The notes beneath the pieces are model-generated. The model ran no database searches. It saw only the letters and a list, made by a program, of their open reading frames with translations, and had not been told where the DNA came from. This document shows positions 9,728 through 18,634 of a stretch of 64,000 bases of DNA, piece by piece; position 1 is the first letter of the stretch; each line of letters begins with the position of its first letter. The DNA is taken from assembly GCA_025774555.1 (NCBI GenBank), contig JALGVT010000013.1, forward strand, positions 1 through 64,000, in the 5' to 3' direction. The position numbers and the translations under genes are program-made. Source of the stretch: a candidate division LCP-89 bacterium. GTDB lineage: Bacteria > Electryoneota > B3-LCP.

Positions 9728-11017
9728 CTAATCTGATCCGTATGGATGTTTTAACTCTGATATTACCGTTCGTATCTTTCCTGAACTTTCGCGAGGAATT
9801 TCATTCACTTTGCTGAATTTCAGGTCAACGCTCTCTCCCAGCCTATCTTTCAGAATCCTGCTAATGCCGTTCTCCGGGTTATGGTTATCAGCAGCAGGGC
9901 GATACTCAACCATCACCTGATTAAATTGTTTCTGAATCAGGCGAAACTGCTTTATTCCCTTAACTGCTTTCAGCAGCAACGAGATTTCGAGCGCGGAATA
10001 TATCTTCCCATTCTCGCCGACGATAAAACCGTCCGATCTTCCGGCAACGTTTCCCATGATGGGGAAATTGCAGCCGCAGGAGCAGCCTCCCGCTATTTTC
10101 TCAGCGACGTCTCCAACTCGGTAGCGGATGATCGGCATGGCGCGCAGGTCAAAGTTGGTCACGACGACCTCTCCCCTTTCGCCGTCTGCAACCTGCTTGC
10201 CATCTTTGATTATCTCGACGTGCACGGAATCAGCGTTGATATGATATCCGTTACGCTGGCTGCATTGAAAGGCGATATGCCCGACCTCGTTAGCGCCGTA
10301 CATATCAATTGGTTCGATTCCCCAGCAGCGTTTCAGGTTCTCACGGTAAGATTGTGTCAAGACTTCGGCGAGCGTGAAGAGCAGCCGGGGACGCCAGCTC
10401 AGCCGCCCGGTATTTTGAAGCTGCTCGCCGATTAAAAGCAGCACCGATGGAAATCCGATCAGCAATTCAGGCTGAATCTCTGCCAGTCTATCGAGATTTA
10501 ACTCCGTGTTGTCATAAACAGAGAGAAATCGTTCCTTCATCAAGCCGAGGCGATGATACCAGCGGTTCTTGGGTGATGAATGGCGCGGTTCGGTAACGTT
10601 GACTATGCTGTGCCACGGTTTATGCCCGTTAAAGAGCAACTCTCGCGTTACCGTGAATCCCATTCTCAACCTCTCAGAGGGGTGATACCATAAATCGAGA
10701 GGGATACCCGTTGAACCTGAAGATCTATAGTGAATCAACTTAGCGCGATTGGTTTGCGGATTTAAGAACTCCTCGCTTCGTTCGCGCAGAGTTTCCTTTT
10801 CAAGGATCGGAAAACGGCTTAAATCTTCGAAATCGTTGAAATCACCTGGTTGAGCGGCAATGGTTTTAAATTGTTCTCGGTAATAAGGGATGTTTTCATA
10901 GCAATATGTTAGAAGAGCGGCAAGTTTCACATGTCGCAGCTCTTCCAACCTCTCTACAGACCAATAGAGACGTTTTTCCAATTTAATAAGGTGAAAAAGA
11001 GAATTTATCGCGCCCAT
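9728..11017 (-). CDS. CapK/PaaK-like adenylate-forming ligase family protein (2)
   Basis: YRSSGSTGIPLDLWY, DMYGANEVGHIAFQC, IIRYRVGDVAE, CSCGCNF, SSGKIRTVI. Confidence 0.82.
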   Translation of the reverse strand: MGAINSLFHLIKLEKRLYWSVERLEELRHVKLAALLTYCYENIPYYREQFKTIAAQPGDFNDFEDLSRFPILEKETLRERSEEFLNPQTNRAKLIHYRSSGSTGIPLDLWYHPSERLRMGFTVTRELLFNGHKPWHSIVNVTEPRHSSPKNRWYHRLGLMKERFLSVYDNTELNLDRLAEIQPELLIGFPSVLLLIGEQLQNTGRLSWRPRLLFTLAEVLTQSYRENLKRCWGIEPIDMYGANEVGHIAFQCSQRNGYHINADSVHVEIIKDGKQVADGERGEVVVTNFDLRAMPIIRYRVGDVAEKIAGGCSCGCNFPIMGNVAGRSDGFIVGENGKIYSALEISLLLKAVKGIKQFRLIQKQFNQVMVEYRPAADNHNPENGISRILKDRLGESVDLKFSKVNEIPRESSGKIRTVISELKHPYGSD

Positions 11018-11018
11018 A

Positions 11019-12260
11019 TCATTCAGGGGTTAATACTTCAGCTAATGTCTGCACTAAGGCTTCTCCTGTTTCCCGCAATGATTGGATGGTCACTTCCGAT
11101 CCATCCGCTCCGCGGCTGTAATTGCTCTCAAGGTAGAGACAATACACACCGTAATCCCTGCTCAGTGCGTTTCCTGTGATTCCCGGCAGATCCAGTAGAG
11201 TTACAGGTGAATGTGCCTGCATTTGTGGATGCTTGCCCTTAGCCGCGTCGAAGATATTATCCTGTAACGCCACATTTTCCGGACTTAATACATCTTCACG
11301 TACTTTAAGGAAAAAGTGTCCCTTGGTGGGGTCGTTGGATGAATGGAGATTTATCAACAGCCATATTTCATTCGTCTGCATGTCCTGAGATATGGCATCT
11401 CGCAGTATCCTCGTTTCCTTTGCGCTGAAGTCAACCCAATCCCTGGCGAGATTGATTCCCGACGCGTTATGGTAATAATGACCCAGAGCGACGCCATCGA
11501 CGTTCAGTATCGGCACGATATTGAAATGACAGTTTGCGAGCAGCCGCTGTCCGGTAGGATCATTCAGCAACTCTTCAATCATGCCTTCGCAGACAAACGA
11601 TAGCGGCGTTTCGCCGGGGTGTTCCCTGCCGATAATCCAGATACTTTTACACGTCGAATCGCTCTTTTCGGGTAATTCTATTTTCAATAAGTGGATATCT
11701 CTACCCTGCTTGCTCAGACCGAGGCTGGATATTGACACCTCATCTCTGCTCTTAATCTTCTCGATGAAAGAGATCAACATCTCATTCGTATAGGGCTGGA
11801 AATAGGCAACATGAAGGGTTTCAGCGGCGATTGGAGATTTGAACCTAAAAACCGGATCTTCCAACAGGTGAGTTAATCCTTTCTCTTTACCATAATGCGT
11901 TTTCGATGCACGCTGCCATTGTTTTCCATCGCTTGAGAAAAATGGTCTAGTGATATTCCAGCGTTTGCCGGTCTGGTGGGCTCCGGCGGCATTTTTAAGG
12001 ACAAATTCAAGCGGCTCGACCGAATTGCTATAGATTTTAAAATAGAACCAGAGATATTCTTCACCACCCGGCGCTTTTTCAATTGAAAAACCTACGGCCC
12101 CATCATCACGAAGGTGGACATCTTTTGCATTTCCCTGCTCAAAATCGGTTGACCAGGTAAATTCGGTCTCAATGTCTCTGGCAATAACCGGTTTAAAGCT
12201 ACAAACACAGAGGGATAACAGCATTGCGAAGAAGATGAAGGTGACTCTTTTTGCCTGCAT
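11019..12260 (-). CDS. Secreted M14-family zinc carboxypeptidase (CCP-like)
   Basis: Signal peptide; zinc ligands GREHPGET and NLHSS; candidate catalytic Glu YLESNY; N-terminal beta-rich domain ending YFQPYTNEML. Confidence 0.8.
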   Translation of the reverse strand: MQAKRVTFIFFAMLLSLCVCSFKPVIARDIETEFTWSTDFEQGNAKDVHLRDDGAVGFSIEKAPGGEEYLWFYFKIYSNSVEPLEFVLKNAAGAHQTGKRWNITRPFFSSDGKQWQRASKTHYGKEKGLTHLLEDPVFRFKSPIAAETLHVAYFQPYTNEMLISFIEKIKSRDEVSISSLGLSKQGRDIHLLKIELPEKSDSTCKSIWIIGREHPGETPLSFVCEGMIEELLNDPTGQRLLANCHFNIVPILNVDGVALGHYYHNASGINLARDWVDFSAKETRILRDAISQDMQTNEIWLLINLHSSNDPTKGHFFLKVREDVLSPENVALQDNIFDAAKGKHPQMQAHSPVTLLDLPGITGNALSRDYGVYCLYLESNYSRGADGSEVTIQSLRETGEALVQTLAEVLTPE

Positions 12261-12265
12261 TATCC

Positions 12266-13543
12266 TTACGATTTATGGTTGATTTCTGAAATGACGCGCC
12301 GCATCTTTCCGGCTTGCTGTGATATGGAATCTACTTTGACCGCTTCTACACGGATACCAGGACCCATTACTTCAACTACATGATCTACTGCTCTCTTCAA
12401 GGTTTCTTCAGCGAAACCAGGACCAGGCAGTATCTCGACAATTAACAGGTCTAAAGCTTTTTGAATCATTCTGTACTGCTGCACTCCGGGAATAGAAGCT
12501 ATGACGAAGATCAATGGTGATATTCGTTTCCCGTCAGCGGAATAGAGCCAGTCGTCCGCTCTGCCCTGTAATACGTCTATTCTGGGAAATGTACATCCGC
12601 AGGGGCAGGGTTCTTCATGCGGGGCAGTTAATACGTCTTCCACATCAAAACGTATAAAGGGCATGGCGCGTGAATGAAGATTGGTGATACACAACCGCCC
12701 CGGCTGTCCCGCTTTCACAGGCTCGCCGTTATCGAGAAACTCCGTCAGGAAACTATCGATGTTTAGGTGATAGCCGTTGATTTCCGGACACTGCCAGGCA
12801 ACGTCCCCCATTTCGACCAAGCCGTAAATATCTCTAAGCTTCACGCAAAACGCTTGATTGATCAATTCCCGGTCATCCGGATTCAGGAGTTCGCCGGTCG
12901 TGATAACCAGTTTTGGATGGATCGGACAGTTGCCGAATTTCTCTATTTCCGAAGATAGCAGCACCATACTCGATGCGTAACTGTAGATAATCGCCGGCTT
13001 GATTCTGGCGAGCTGTACCAACTGTTGATCCCCAGGATCTGCGGCGTAGATAAAATCCTTGGGTAGGAAACCTATCTTCTGGAAAGCGTAACGGAAGCTC
13101 GGGACGTTACGACTATCGCTGATGTGCACCATTTTATCCCGGAAAGTCATTCCGTTGTGAAATAGAATGCGCAGATGAATTAAGGTGCGGTAAATGCGAT
13201 CTTCGGCTGTATAATAGACATTTAAAGGCGATCCTGAGGAACCAGACGTGCGTTTGCGGTGCAGTTTGCTCAGCTTGAAATCAACGGCAATAAGCTCTTC
13301 AGGGTCCGCTTCCTGAAATAGCGCTTTATTGGTTCGCGGCACCAAGCGCAGGTCGGATAGCTCTCGGAGCTGATCCGGTGAAAAGCCCGCCTCATCGTAC
13401 AGTTTCCGGTAAAAGGGCACGCGCTGGTAGGCATAGGAAACCATGTTTTTAAAGGTGCGCCACTGCTCGGCTTTCAACTCGTCAAGCGGACGAGTCAGGT
13501 TGTTTTTTAAGTTAAGATAGGTTTTTATTCCAGTAAGGTACAT
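12266..13543 (-). CDS. CapK/PaaK-like adenylate-forming ligase family protein (3)
   Basis: KRTSGSSGSPLNVYY, DIYGLVEMGDVAWQC, FIRFDVEDVL, CPCGCTF, AGKMRRVI. Confidence 0.8.
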   Translation of the reverse strand: MYLTGIKTYLNLKNNLTRPLDELKAEQWRTFKNMVSYAYQRVPFYRKLYDEAGFSPDQLRELSDLRLVPRTNKALFQEADPEELIAVDFKLSKLHRKRTSGSSGSPLNVYYTAEDRIYRTLIHLRILFHNGMTFRDKMVHISDSRNVPSFRYAFQKIGFLPKDFIYAADPGDQQLVQLARIKPAIIYSYASSMVLLSSEIEKFGNCPIHPKLVITTGELLNPDDRELINQAFCVKLRDIYGLVEMGDVAWQCPEINGYHLNIDSFLTEFLDNGEPVKAGQPGRLCITNLHSRAMPFIRFDVEDVLTAPHEEPCPCGCTFPRIDVLQGRADDWLYSADGKRISPLIFVIASIPGVQQYRMIQKALDLLIVEILPGPGFAEETLKRAVDHVVEVMGPGIRVEAVKVDSISQQAGKMRRVISEINHKS

Positions 13544-13576
13544 TCCTGATAATCCCTGTTAACAACTTAAAGAAAT

Positions 13577-14776
13577 CTAACTAAAAGAATTGAGACATGA
13601 TCTAAGTAGATCGCAGTTTTGCCGGGCAATTGATCTGAGTTCTTCCCCGTGCCGCCGCAGATTATTACGCAGCCCTTCTCCATCTTCCAATGCTTCGGCA
13701 GCGAGGTTATAAAACCGGTCTTTGTCAAAATCAGCATCCTTTATGACGAATTTGCCCACACCGATTCGGTCTGCGAGCCGCGGTATCTTTCCATCGGAAT
13801 CGATGCCGATAAACGGCAGTCCGTAGCGCAGCCCTAAAATGATGCCGTGCAGCCTGGCGCTGACCAGAAGGTCGAGTTCTGACAAGCGGCGCACAAATTC
13901 CTCTAATGGTGGATCATCATCCAGGACTTCTGCTTTATCCGCGTGTATCATCTGCCCTCGTATGTGGCTGCATACCAGATCATCTCGGGGGTTGAGTCCG
14001 ATATCCATGGGAATCAGTCTGATTCGAGCGTTTAGTTTTTCGACGCAAATATCCAGCCCGGCAGCAGCCTCTTCGATGAATTGTTCGAAGCGTGAATTCG
14101 TCAATCGCGGTGATGCAAGCTGCATGCTGACAGGCAATACACTCCCTTTACGATAGAACAGCTTGCGGGGCGCAAACCCGATCATCGGCGCATCTGTACT
14201 TTTATGTTTTACTTCATCATGTCGTGTACTGAGGCTGAATACCGGATCTGCCGTGCGTTGTATCTCGCCCTTGACGCCTATCTCCCGCAACAGGTTTTGA
14301 GATCCTTCGTCTCGAACGATAATTACTGCCGATCCCTCGATCGCCAGGCGCGAAATGCTCCTACCAAACTGGTTGACAACCGGTCCCAATCCGGGAGCGT
14401 AAATAAATCTGGGAACGCCAACGATTTTTGCTGACAACAGGGTCTTGGTCACATAGGGAATATAGAGCTGGCTCGACCTGTCCTGCAGCATGTGCCCTCC
14501 GCCCCAGATCAGCAGGTCGTACTTCTTGACATTTAGCGGAAGCGCCGCCCATTTTATTGGATCATCCGCTATCACATTTATTGCCGCGCCATGACGCTGC
14601 CGCGTTCTTTCAGGTTGATTGCTCAGGACGGAGATGTTTTTCACGCCACAGGCATTCAAATCCTGTAGAAGTGATGCGAGGATCGCTTCTTCGCCTATGT
14701 TCCCTTCTGCGTAGGGAATCCGGTCGATCAAAACGCGGATTTCATCTACCGGCTTCATGATCGACCTCTCCAACAA
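13577..14776 (-). CDS. Polysaccharide pyruvyl transferase family protein
   Basis: PYAEGNIGEEAIL...LIWGGGHMLQD...SARLHGIILGLRYGLPFIGIDSDGK. Confidence 0.82.
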   Translation of the reverse strand: MLERSIMKPVDEIRVLIDRIPYAEGNIGEEAILASLLQDLNACGVKNISVLSNQPERTRQRHGAAINVIADDPIKWAALPLNVKKYDLLIWGGGHMLQDRSSQLYIPYVTKTLLSAKIVGVPRFIYAPGLGPVVNQFGRSISRLAIEGSAVIIVRDEGSQNLLREIGVKGEIQRTADPVFSLSTRHDEVKHKSTDAPMIGFAPRKLFYRKGSVLPVSMQLASPRLTNSRFEQFIEEAAAGLDICVEKLNARIRLIPMDIGLNPRDDLVCSHIRGQMIHADKAEVLDDDPPLEEFVRRLSELDLLVSARLHGIILGLRYGLPFIGIDSDGKIPRLADRIGVGKFVIKDADFDKDRFYNLAAEALEDGEGLRNNLRRHGEELRSIARQNCDLLRSCLNSFS

Positions 14777-15551
14777 TATAGTAAAGATGCGAATATGGTA
14801 ATTTCATCCAGGCAGGGATGGGAAAACGTTCTCCTATATAGACCCATTTCATCCAAAGAGGGAACTGGCTGTTTTTCACGTAATCTGCATAGGGACATAT
14901 CCATTTCTTAGGTTTATCACCGAGCCGATGCAGGCGCAGATCGCGAAATCCTGGTGAATCGGGCCAGGGCGGGGAATCGACAACTCCCCAGCGGATATTC
15001 TTCAGATTATTCTCTTTTAAGAAAATTTTTGTCTTAAACGGTGAAAAAAAGTTTATATCACCGTGTGACCAGGGGATATTCCAGAGCCGGTGCACTGTGC
15101 GGTGCATATTAAAACCGACATTGAAACGATTGACGTTAATCATCATCAGGTATTTGCTGCTGCAACAAATCATTCTCCTGATAAGATCACGCGGATTGTC
15201 TTGTGTCGGAATAACCATGAAGTTCCAGCAGAGATCCCACCTGCGTCCTTCATCCAGCGTGGAATCAAGCTGATTCATATCAATCGTAGTCAGCTTATCA
15301 CCCAGCCCGAGATCATTCCATATCTTCAGCCCTTCCGGGTCGGCATCAACCAAGGTCACATCACAGCCTGCGAGAGCGGCTCCCAGCGAATAAAGCGAGG
15401 GCATCGCCTTGGCGCCGGAGGCGGGAAGTTCGATAACCGATTGCAAGTTCAGCCTCTTTTTCATTCGGGCGAAAAGCTTTCCAAGGGCGTATCGCTCGTA
15501 GTTGACGCCGAAGACTTCTACTTCTGTTGGGATTTCTCCGTTCACAGCCAC
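14742..15551 (-). CDS. SAM-dependent methyltransferase-like protein
   Basis: SVIELPASGAKAMPSLYSLGAALAGCDVTLVDADPEGL. Confidence 0.6.
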   Translation of the reverse strand: MAVNGEIPTEVEVFGVNYERYALGKLFARMKKRLNLQSVIELPASGAKAMPSLYSLGAALAGCDVTLVDADPEGLKIWNDLGLGDKLTTIDMNQLDSTLDEGRRWDLCWNFMVIPTQDNPRDLIRRMICCSSKYLMMINVNRFNVGFNMHRTVHRLWNIPWSHGDINFFSPFKTKIFLKENNLKNIRWGVVDSPPWPDSPGFRDLRLHRLGDKPKKWICPYADYVKNSQFPLWMKWVYIGERFPIPAWMKLPYSHLYYIVGEVDHEAGR

Positions 15552-16522
15552 CCCTGTTCTCGATACCAGTTAACAGTTCTGTGTAGTCCATCCGCGAGTT
15601 CCACCCGCGGTTCAAATCCCAATTCGGCGCGGGCTTTAGAGATGGAATAACCCCAATTACGCGCCAGCGCTAAAACTCTCGAACGTGTTAAAGGAGGATT
15701 GAATTTAAATACAGTTGAGCTAAGTTCAAAAGTTCTGGCAATAACATTTGCAGCAAATGCAGGGATTTTCATCGTGGGTCGGCGAACTTTTAGCGCATCG
15801 GCGATACCGTAAGCAAGTTCTCGTTTGGTTATCGGTTCAGTTCCACCGATGATGATGCTTTCTTGCTTTAAATTCGATTTTAGACTGAGATCGATGCCGG
15901 CAATTAAATCATCGATATAGACGGGGTGAACCGTTGATAGACCGTCTCCGATGAAAGCATAACGTCCACTTTTCACTGCCTTGAAAAGAGCGAGTTTATG
16001 AGGATCGCCGGGTCCGTAAGTAAAAGTCGGACGGACCGTAAGAAGGCTCATATCCTTCTTTACGGCAAATTCCATAACACTGACTTCGCCCTCCCACTTG
16101 GTCCTTTCATAGGGAGTAACAGGAGCAGGTTTATAGCTTTCATCAGCAGGTTCCACTCCGACCGGTCCGGTTACTCCGCCAGCGCTTAAATGGATGAAGC
16201 GTTTGACGCTCGCTTCGTGCGCAGCTCTGACAAGATTCATACTGCCTTGAACATTTACATCATGGAGCTGTTTTAAAGTAGTGCCCCAGTGCCCCAATTT
16301 GCCGGCGGCATGAATGACAGCATTAACGCCTCGGACTGCATTGTCGAGCGTTGCCGGACGACAGAGGTCACCTATGACTATCTGGCATTTGTTCTTCAAT
16401 TCCGCTGTCAATCCTGCAGGGTCCCGCACCAGCAGGCGGACTTCATAGCCGCTATGGATATAGTATTCCGCTAATTTTGCGCCGATGTAGCCCGTCGCTC
16501 CTGTGATCAGCAGACTATTCAC
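15542..16522 (-). CDS. NAD-dependent epimerase/dehydratase (extended SDR)
   Basis: LLITGATGYIGAKLAEYYI; YERTKWEGE catalytic motif. Confidence 0.82.
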   Translation of the reverse strand: MNSLLITGATGYIGAKLAEYYIHSGYEVRLLVRDPAGLTAELKNKCQIVIGDLCRPATLDNAVRGVNAVIHAAGKLGHWGTTLKQLHDVNVQGSMNLVRAAHEASVKRFIHLSAGGVTGPVGVEPADESYKPAPVTPYERTKWEGEVSVMEFAVKKDMSLLTVRPTFTYGPGDPHKLALFKAVKSGRYAFIGDGLSTVHPVYIDDLIAGIDLSLKSNLKQESIIIGGTEPITKRELAYGIADALKVRRPTMKIPAFAANVIARTFELSSTVFKFNPPLTRSRVLALARNWGYSISKARAELGFEPRVELADGLHRTVNWYREQGWL

Positions 16523-17639
16523 CTTCGATCAGCTCCTCGACAGCGTCAACTATAGCATTCCAGGTGAACTGTTGCTTTACATTCGCAATTCCCGCGGAAA
16601 ACCGACCGGGACCTTCACCGGAGTAGAACTCTAAAATGGCGTTCGCCAAGCCGTTTATATCACCTGGTTCGCATAGGATACCGCTCGAACCGTGCTTAAC
16701 CATCTCTTTAAAACAGCCACAGCGCGTTGCTATTACCGGCTTATCAAGCGCATAAGCGTTGGCTAAAACGCCGCTGCCCGTCGCTGACTTATATGGAAGT
16801 ATAACACCATCGGCAGCCGAGATCCGCAAAGCGAGTTCCTCATCGGACATGTAGCCCGATTCTATCTTCACTCTGTCATTCAAATTATATTTATTTATCA
16901 GGCTCAGGTATCTATCTTTATTCTCCCAAAATTCGCCCGCTATCCATAAGGTCAGATCATTAAACTCCGGGCTAAGAGCAGCTAATGCTTCAATCGCCGT
17001 ATCCAGTCCTTTATAAGGTCTAATGAATCCGAAAAACAAGAGCATCCTGCCGGTGATTCCCAGCCTATCGCGAGCCTCTTCATTGGATACTGCGAAGGTG
17101 GAATCAGAGAAGTATACAGGATGTTCGCGGCGAATTACACGGTTTCCGGGGAACCATTTCAAAAGTTGATTTCTGTCTTCCTCGCTATGAACGATGAATC
17201 CATTTCCGGGCTTTAGCGCCCACTTGGTCAGAGCTGGATCGTAGAAACGCGCTTCGTGCGGGGAAACATTATGACAGAGAAAATATACGGGGCATTTGCC
17301 AGCTATCTTTCTTGCTAACCAGCCCATATGGGGAGCCCAAAAAGAGACCCACCATGTAATAACAACCGCTGATGGGGCAAATTCATCTATCACGCGTGCG
17401 GTACGCCACCAGTCTCCAGGGCGACCGTAATGCAGTTGCGCCTCACCTCTGGCTCCGTCAGGAGGCATTTCCCCTAACTCTAATTGACCCTTTCCGGGGA
17501 AAAACCAGGCGGGATAAAGCTTTCTGAAGCCGATCCCTAAGCACTGATGCCGCTTCTTCATAGCGCCCAGAAGGTGCGTTCCGTAGCGCGCTATACCGCC
17601 TCTATGCGGATAAGTCGGTCCAATAAAAACTAATCTCAA
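16515..17639 (-). CDS. Glycosyltransferase family 4
   Basis: FIGPTYPHRGGIARYGTHLL...LLFFGFIRPYKGLDTAIEAL...ALDKPVIATRCGCFKEMV. Confidence 0.82.
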   Translation of the reverse strand: MRLVFIGPTYPHRGGIARYGTHLLGAMKKRHQCLGIGFRKLYPAWFFPGKGQLELGEMPPDGARGEAQLHYGRPGDWWRTARVIDEFAPSAVVITWWVSFWAPHMGWLARKIAGKCPVYFLCHNVSPHEARFYDPALTKWALKPGNGFIVHSEEDRNQLLKWFPGNRVIRREHPVYFSDSTFAVSNEEARDRLGITGRMLLFFGFIRPYKGLDTAIEALAALSPEFNDLTLWIAGEFWENKDRYLSLINKYNLNDRVKIESGYMSDEELALRISAADGVILPYKSATGSGVLANAYALDKPVIATRCGCFKEMVKHGSSGILCEPGDINGLANAILEFYSGEGPGRFSAGIANVKQQFTWNAIVDAVEELIEGE

Positions 17640-18622
17640 TTCTTACTCTCAATCCCGTCATCGAGTTCTTCGTGAGTACCAAACTGCAATTCAAGACGCT
17701 TCAACCTTAATACCGCATCTTCGATTAACCGGCGATTAGCCGAAATCAAATCGGACAATAAACCCATAACCAACATTAAAAAACCGAGGAACAGCAGAAC
17801 CATCATGAAAATCAACGATTGGATATGCCCGGTTTGTCCGCTGATTGTAAAATAAAAATAGAGAAACCGGATTCCAAGGATGACGCCGGATATAAGGAAC
17901 AAGGAGCCGATGTAGAAGAACACCCGCAGCGGCTCATAAGTTATGAAAATACGCAGTATAGTAGCCAGAGAACGCTTCATGTAAATGGGCGTGCTTTTAA
18001 AGAGCCGAGATTTACGCTGTCTCTTGTTGACCTGAACCGGCACGTGGTCAATCGCGAGGTTTTTCTTACCCGCCTGAATGATCGTTTCCAGCGTATATGA
18101 AAATAGCGAGATAACGTTAAGTTTCAGCGCGGCGCGGCGATTATAAGCTCTGAATCCGGAGGTAGAGTCTGGAACGGAGGTCTGGCTGACGAAGCGCATC
18201 ACCGCCGAACCCAGTTTCTGGAGAATTTTTTTGGTAGTTGAGAAATCTTTCATCTCTGTAATCGGGCGCGTGCCTATTACCATATCAGCTTTACCGTTTA
18301 AGATCGGCTGAATAAGCGCGGGTATGTCGCTTCCCCGGTATTGATTATCAGCGTCAGTATTGACGATGATATCAGCGCCCATTGAGAGGGAGACGTCGAG
18401 ACCGGTTTTAAAGGCGGTCGCCAAACCCTGCCTGCGCCGAAAACGGACAATACGTTTTACACCGCTCCGTCTGGCTACTCCGGAGGTGTTATCATTGCTG
18501 CCATCATCTATGACGAGAATTTCGATTTTGTCTATGCCCGGGATTTCGCGGGGAAGATCATCGATGGTAGCCGCCAAGTACCCTTCTTCATTCAAGCAGG
18601 GAATTTGAATAACTAATTTCAT
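17636..18622 (-). CDS. Glycosyltransferase family 2 (membrane-anchored, DPM1/GtrB-like)
   Basis: IQIPCLNEEGYLAATIDDLP...ILVIDDGSNDNT...VNTDADNQY; two C-terminal TM segments. Confidence 0.85.
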   Translation of the reverse strand: MKLVIQIPCLNEEGYLAATIDDLPREIPGIDKIEILVIDDGSNDNTSGVARRSGVKRIVRFRRRQGLATAFKTGLDVSLSMGADIIVNTDADNQYRGSDIPALIQPILNGKADMVIGTRPITEMKDFSTTKKILQKLGSAVMRFVSQTSVPDSTSGFRAYNRRAALKLNVISLFSYTLETIIQAGKKNLAIDHVPVQVNKRQRKSRLFKSTPIYMKRSLATILRIFITYEPLRVFFYIGSLFLISGVILGIRFLYFYFTISGQTGHIQSLIFMMVLLFLGFLMLVMGLLSDLISANRRLIEDAVLRLKRLELQFGTHEELDDGIESKN

Positions 18623-18634
18623 AGGAAATATCCT

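Noticed and set aside
9881-10435. 184-aa plus-strand ORF
   Set aside because: Antisense to a CapK-like gene
15090-15650. 186-aa plus-strand ORF
   Set aside because: Antisense shadow of the methyltransferase and SDR genes
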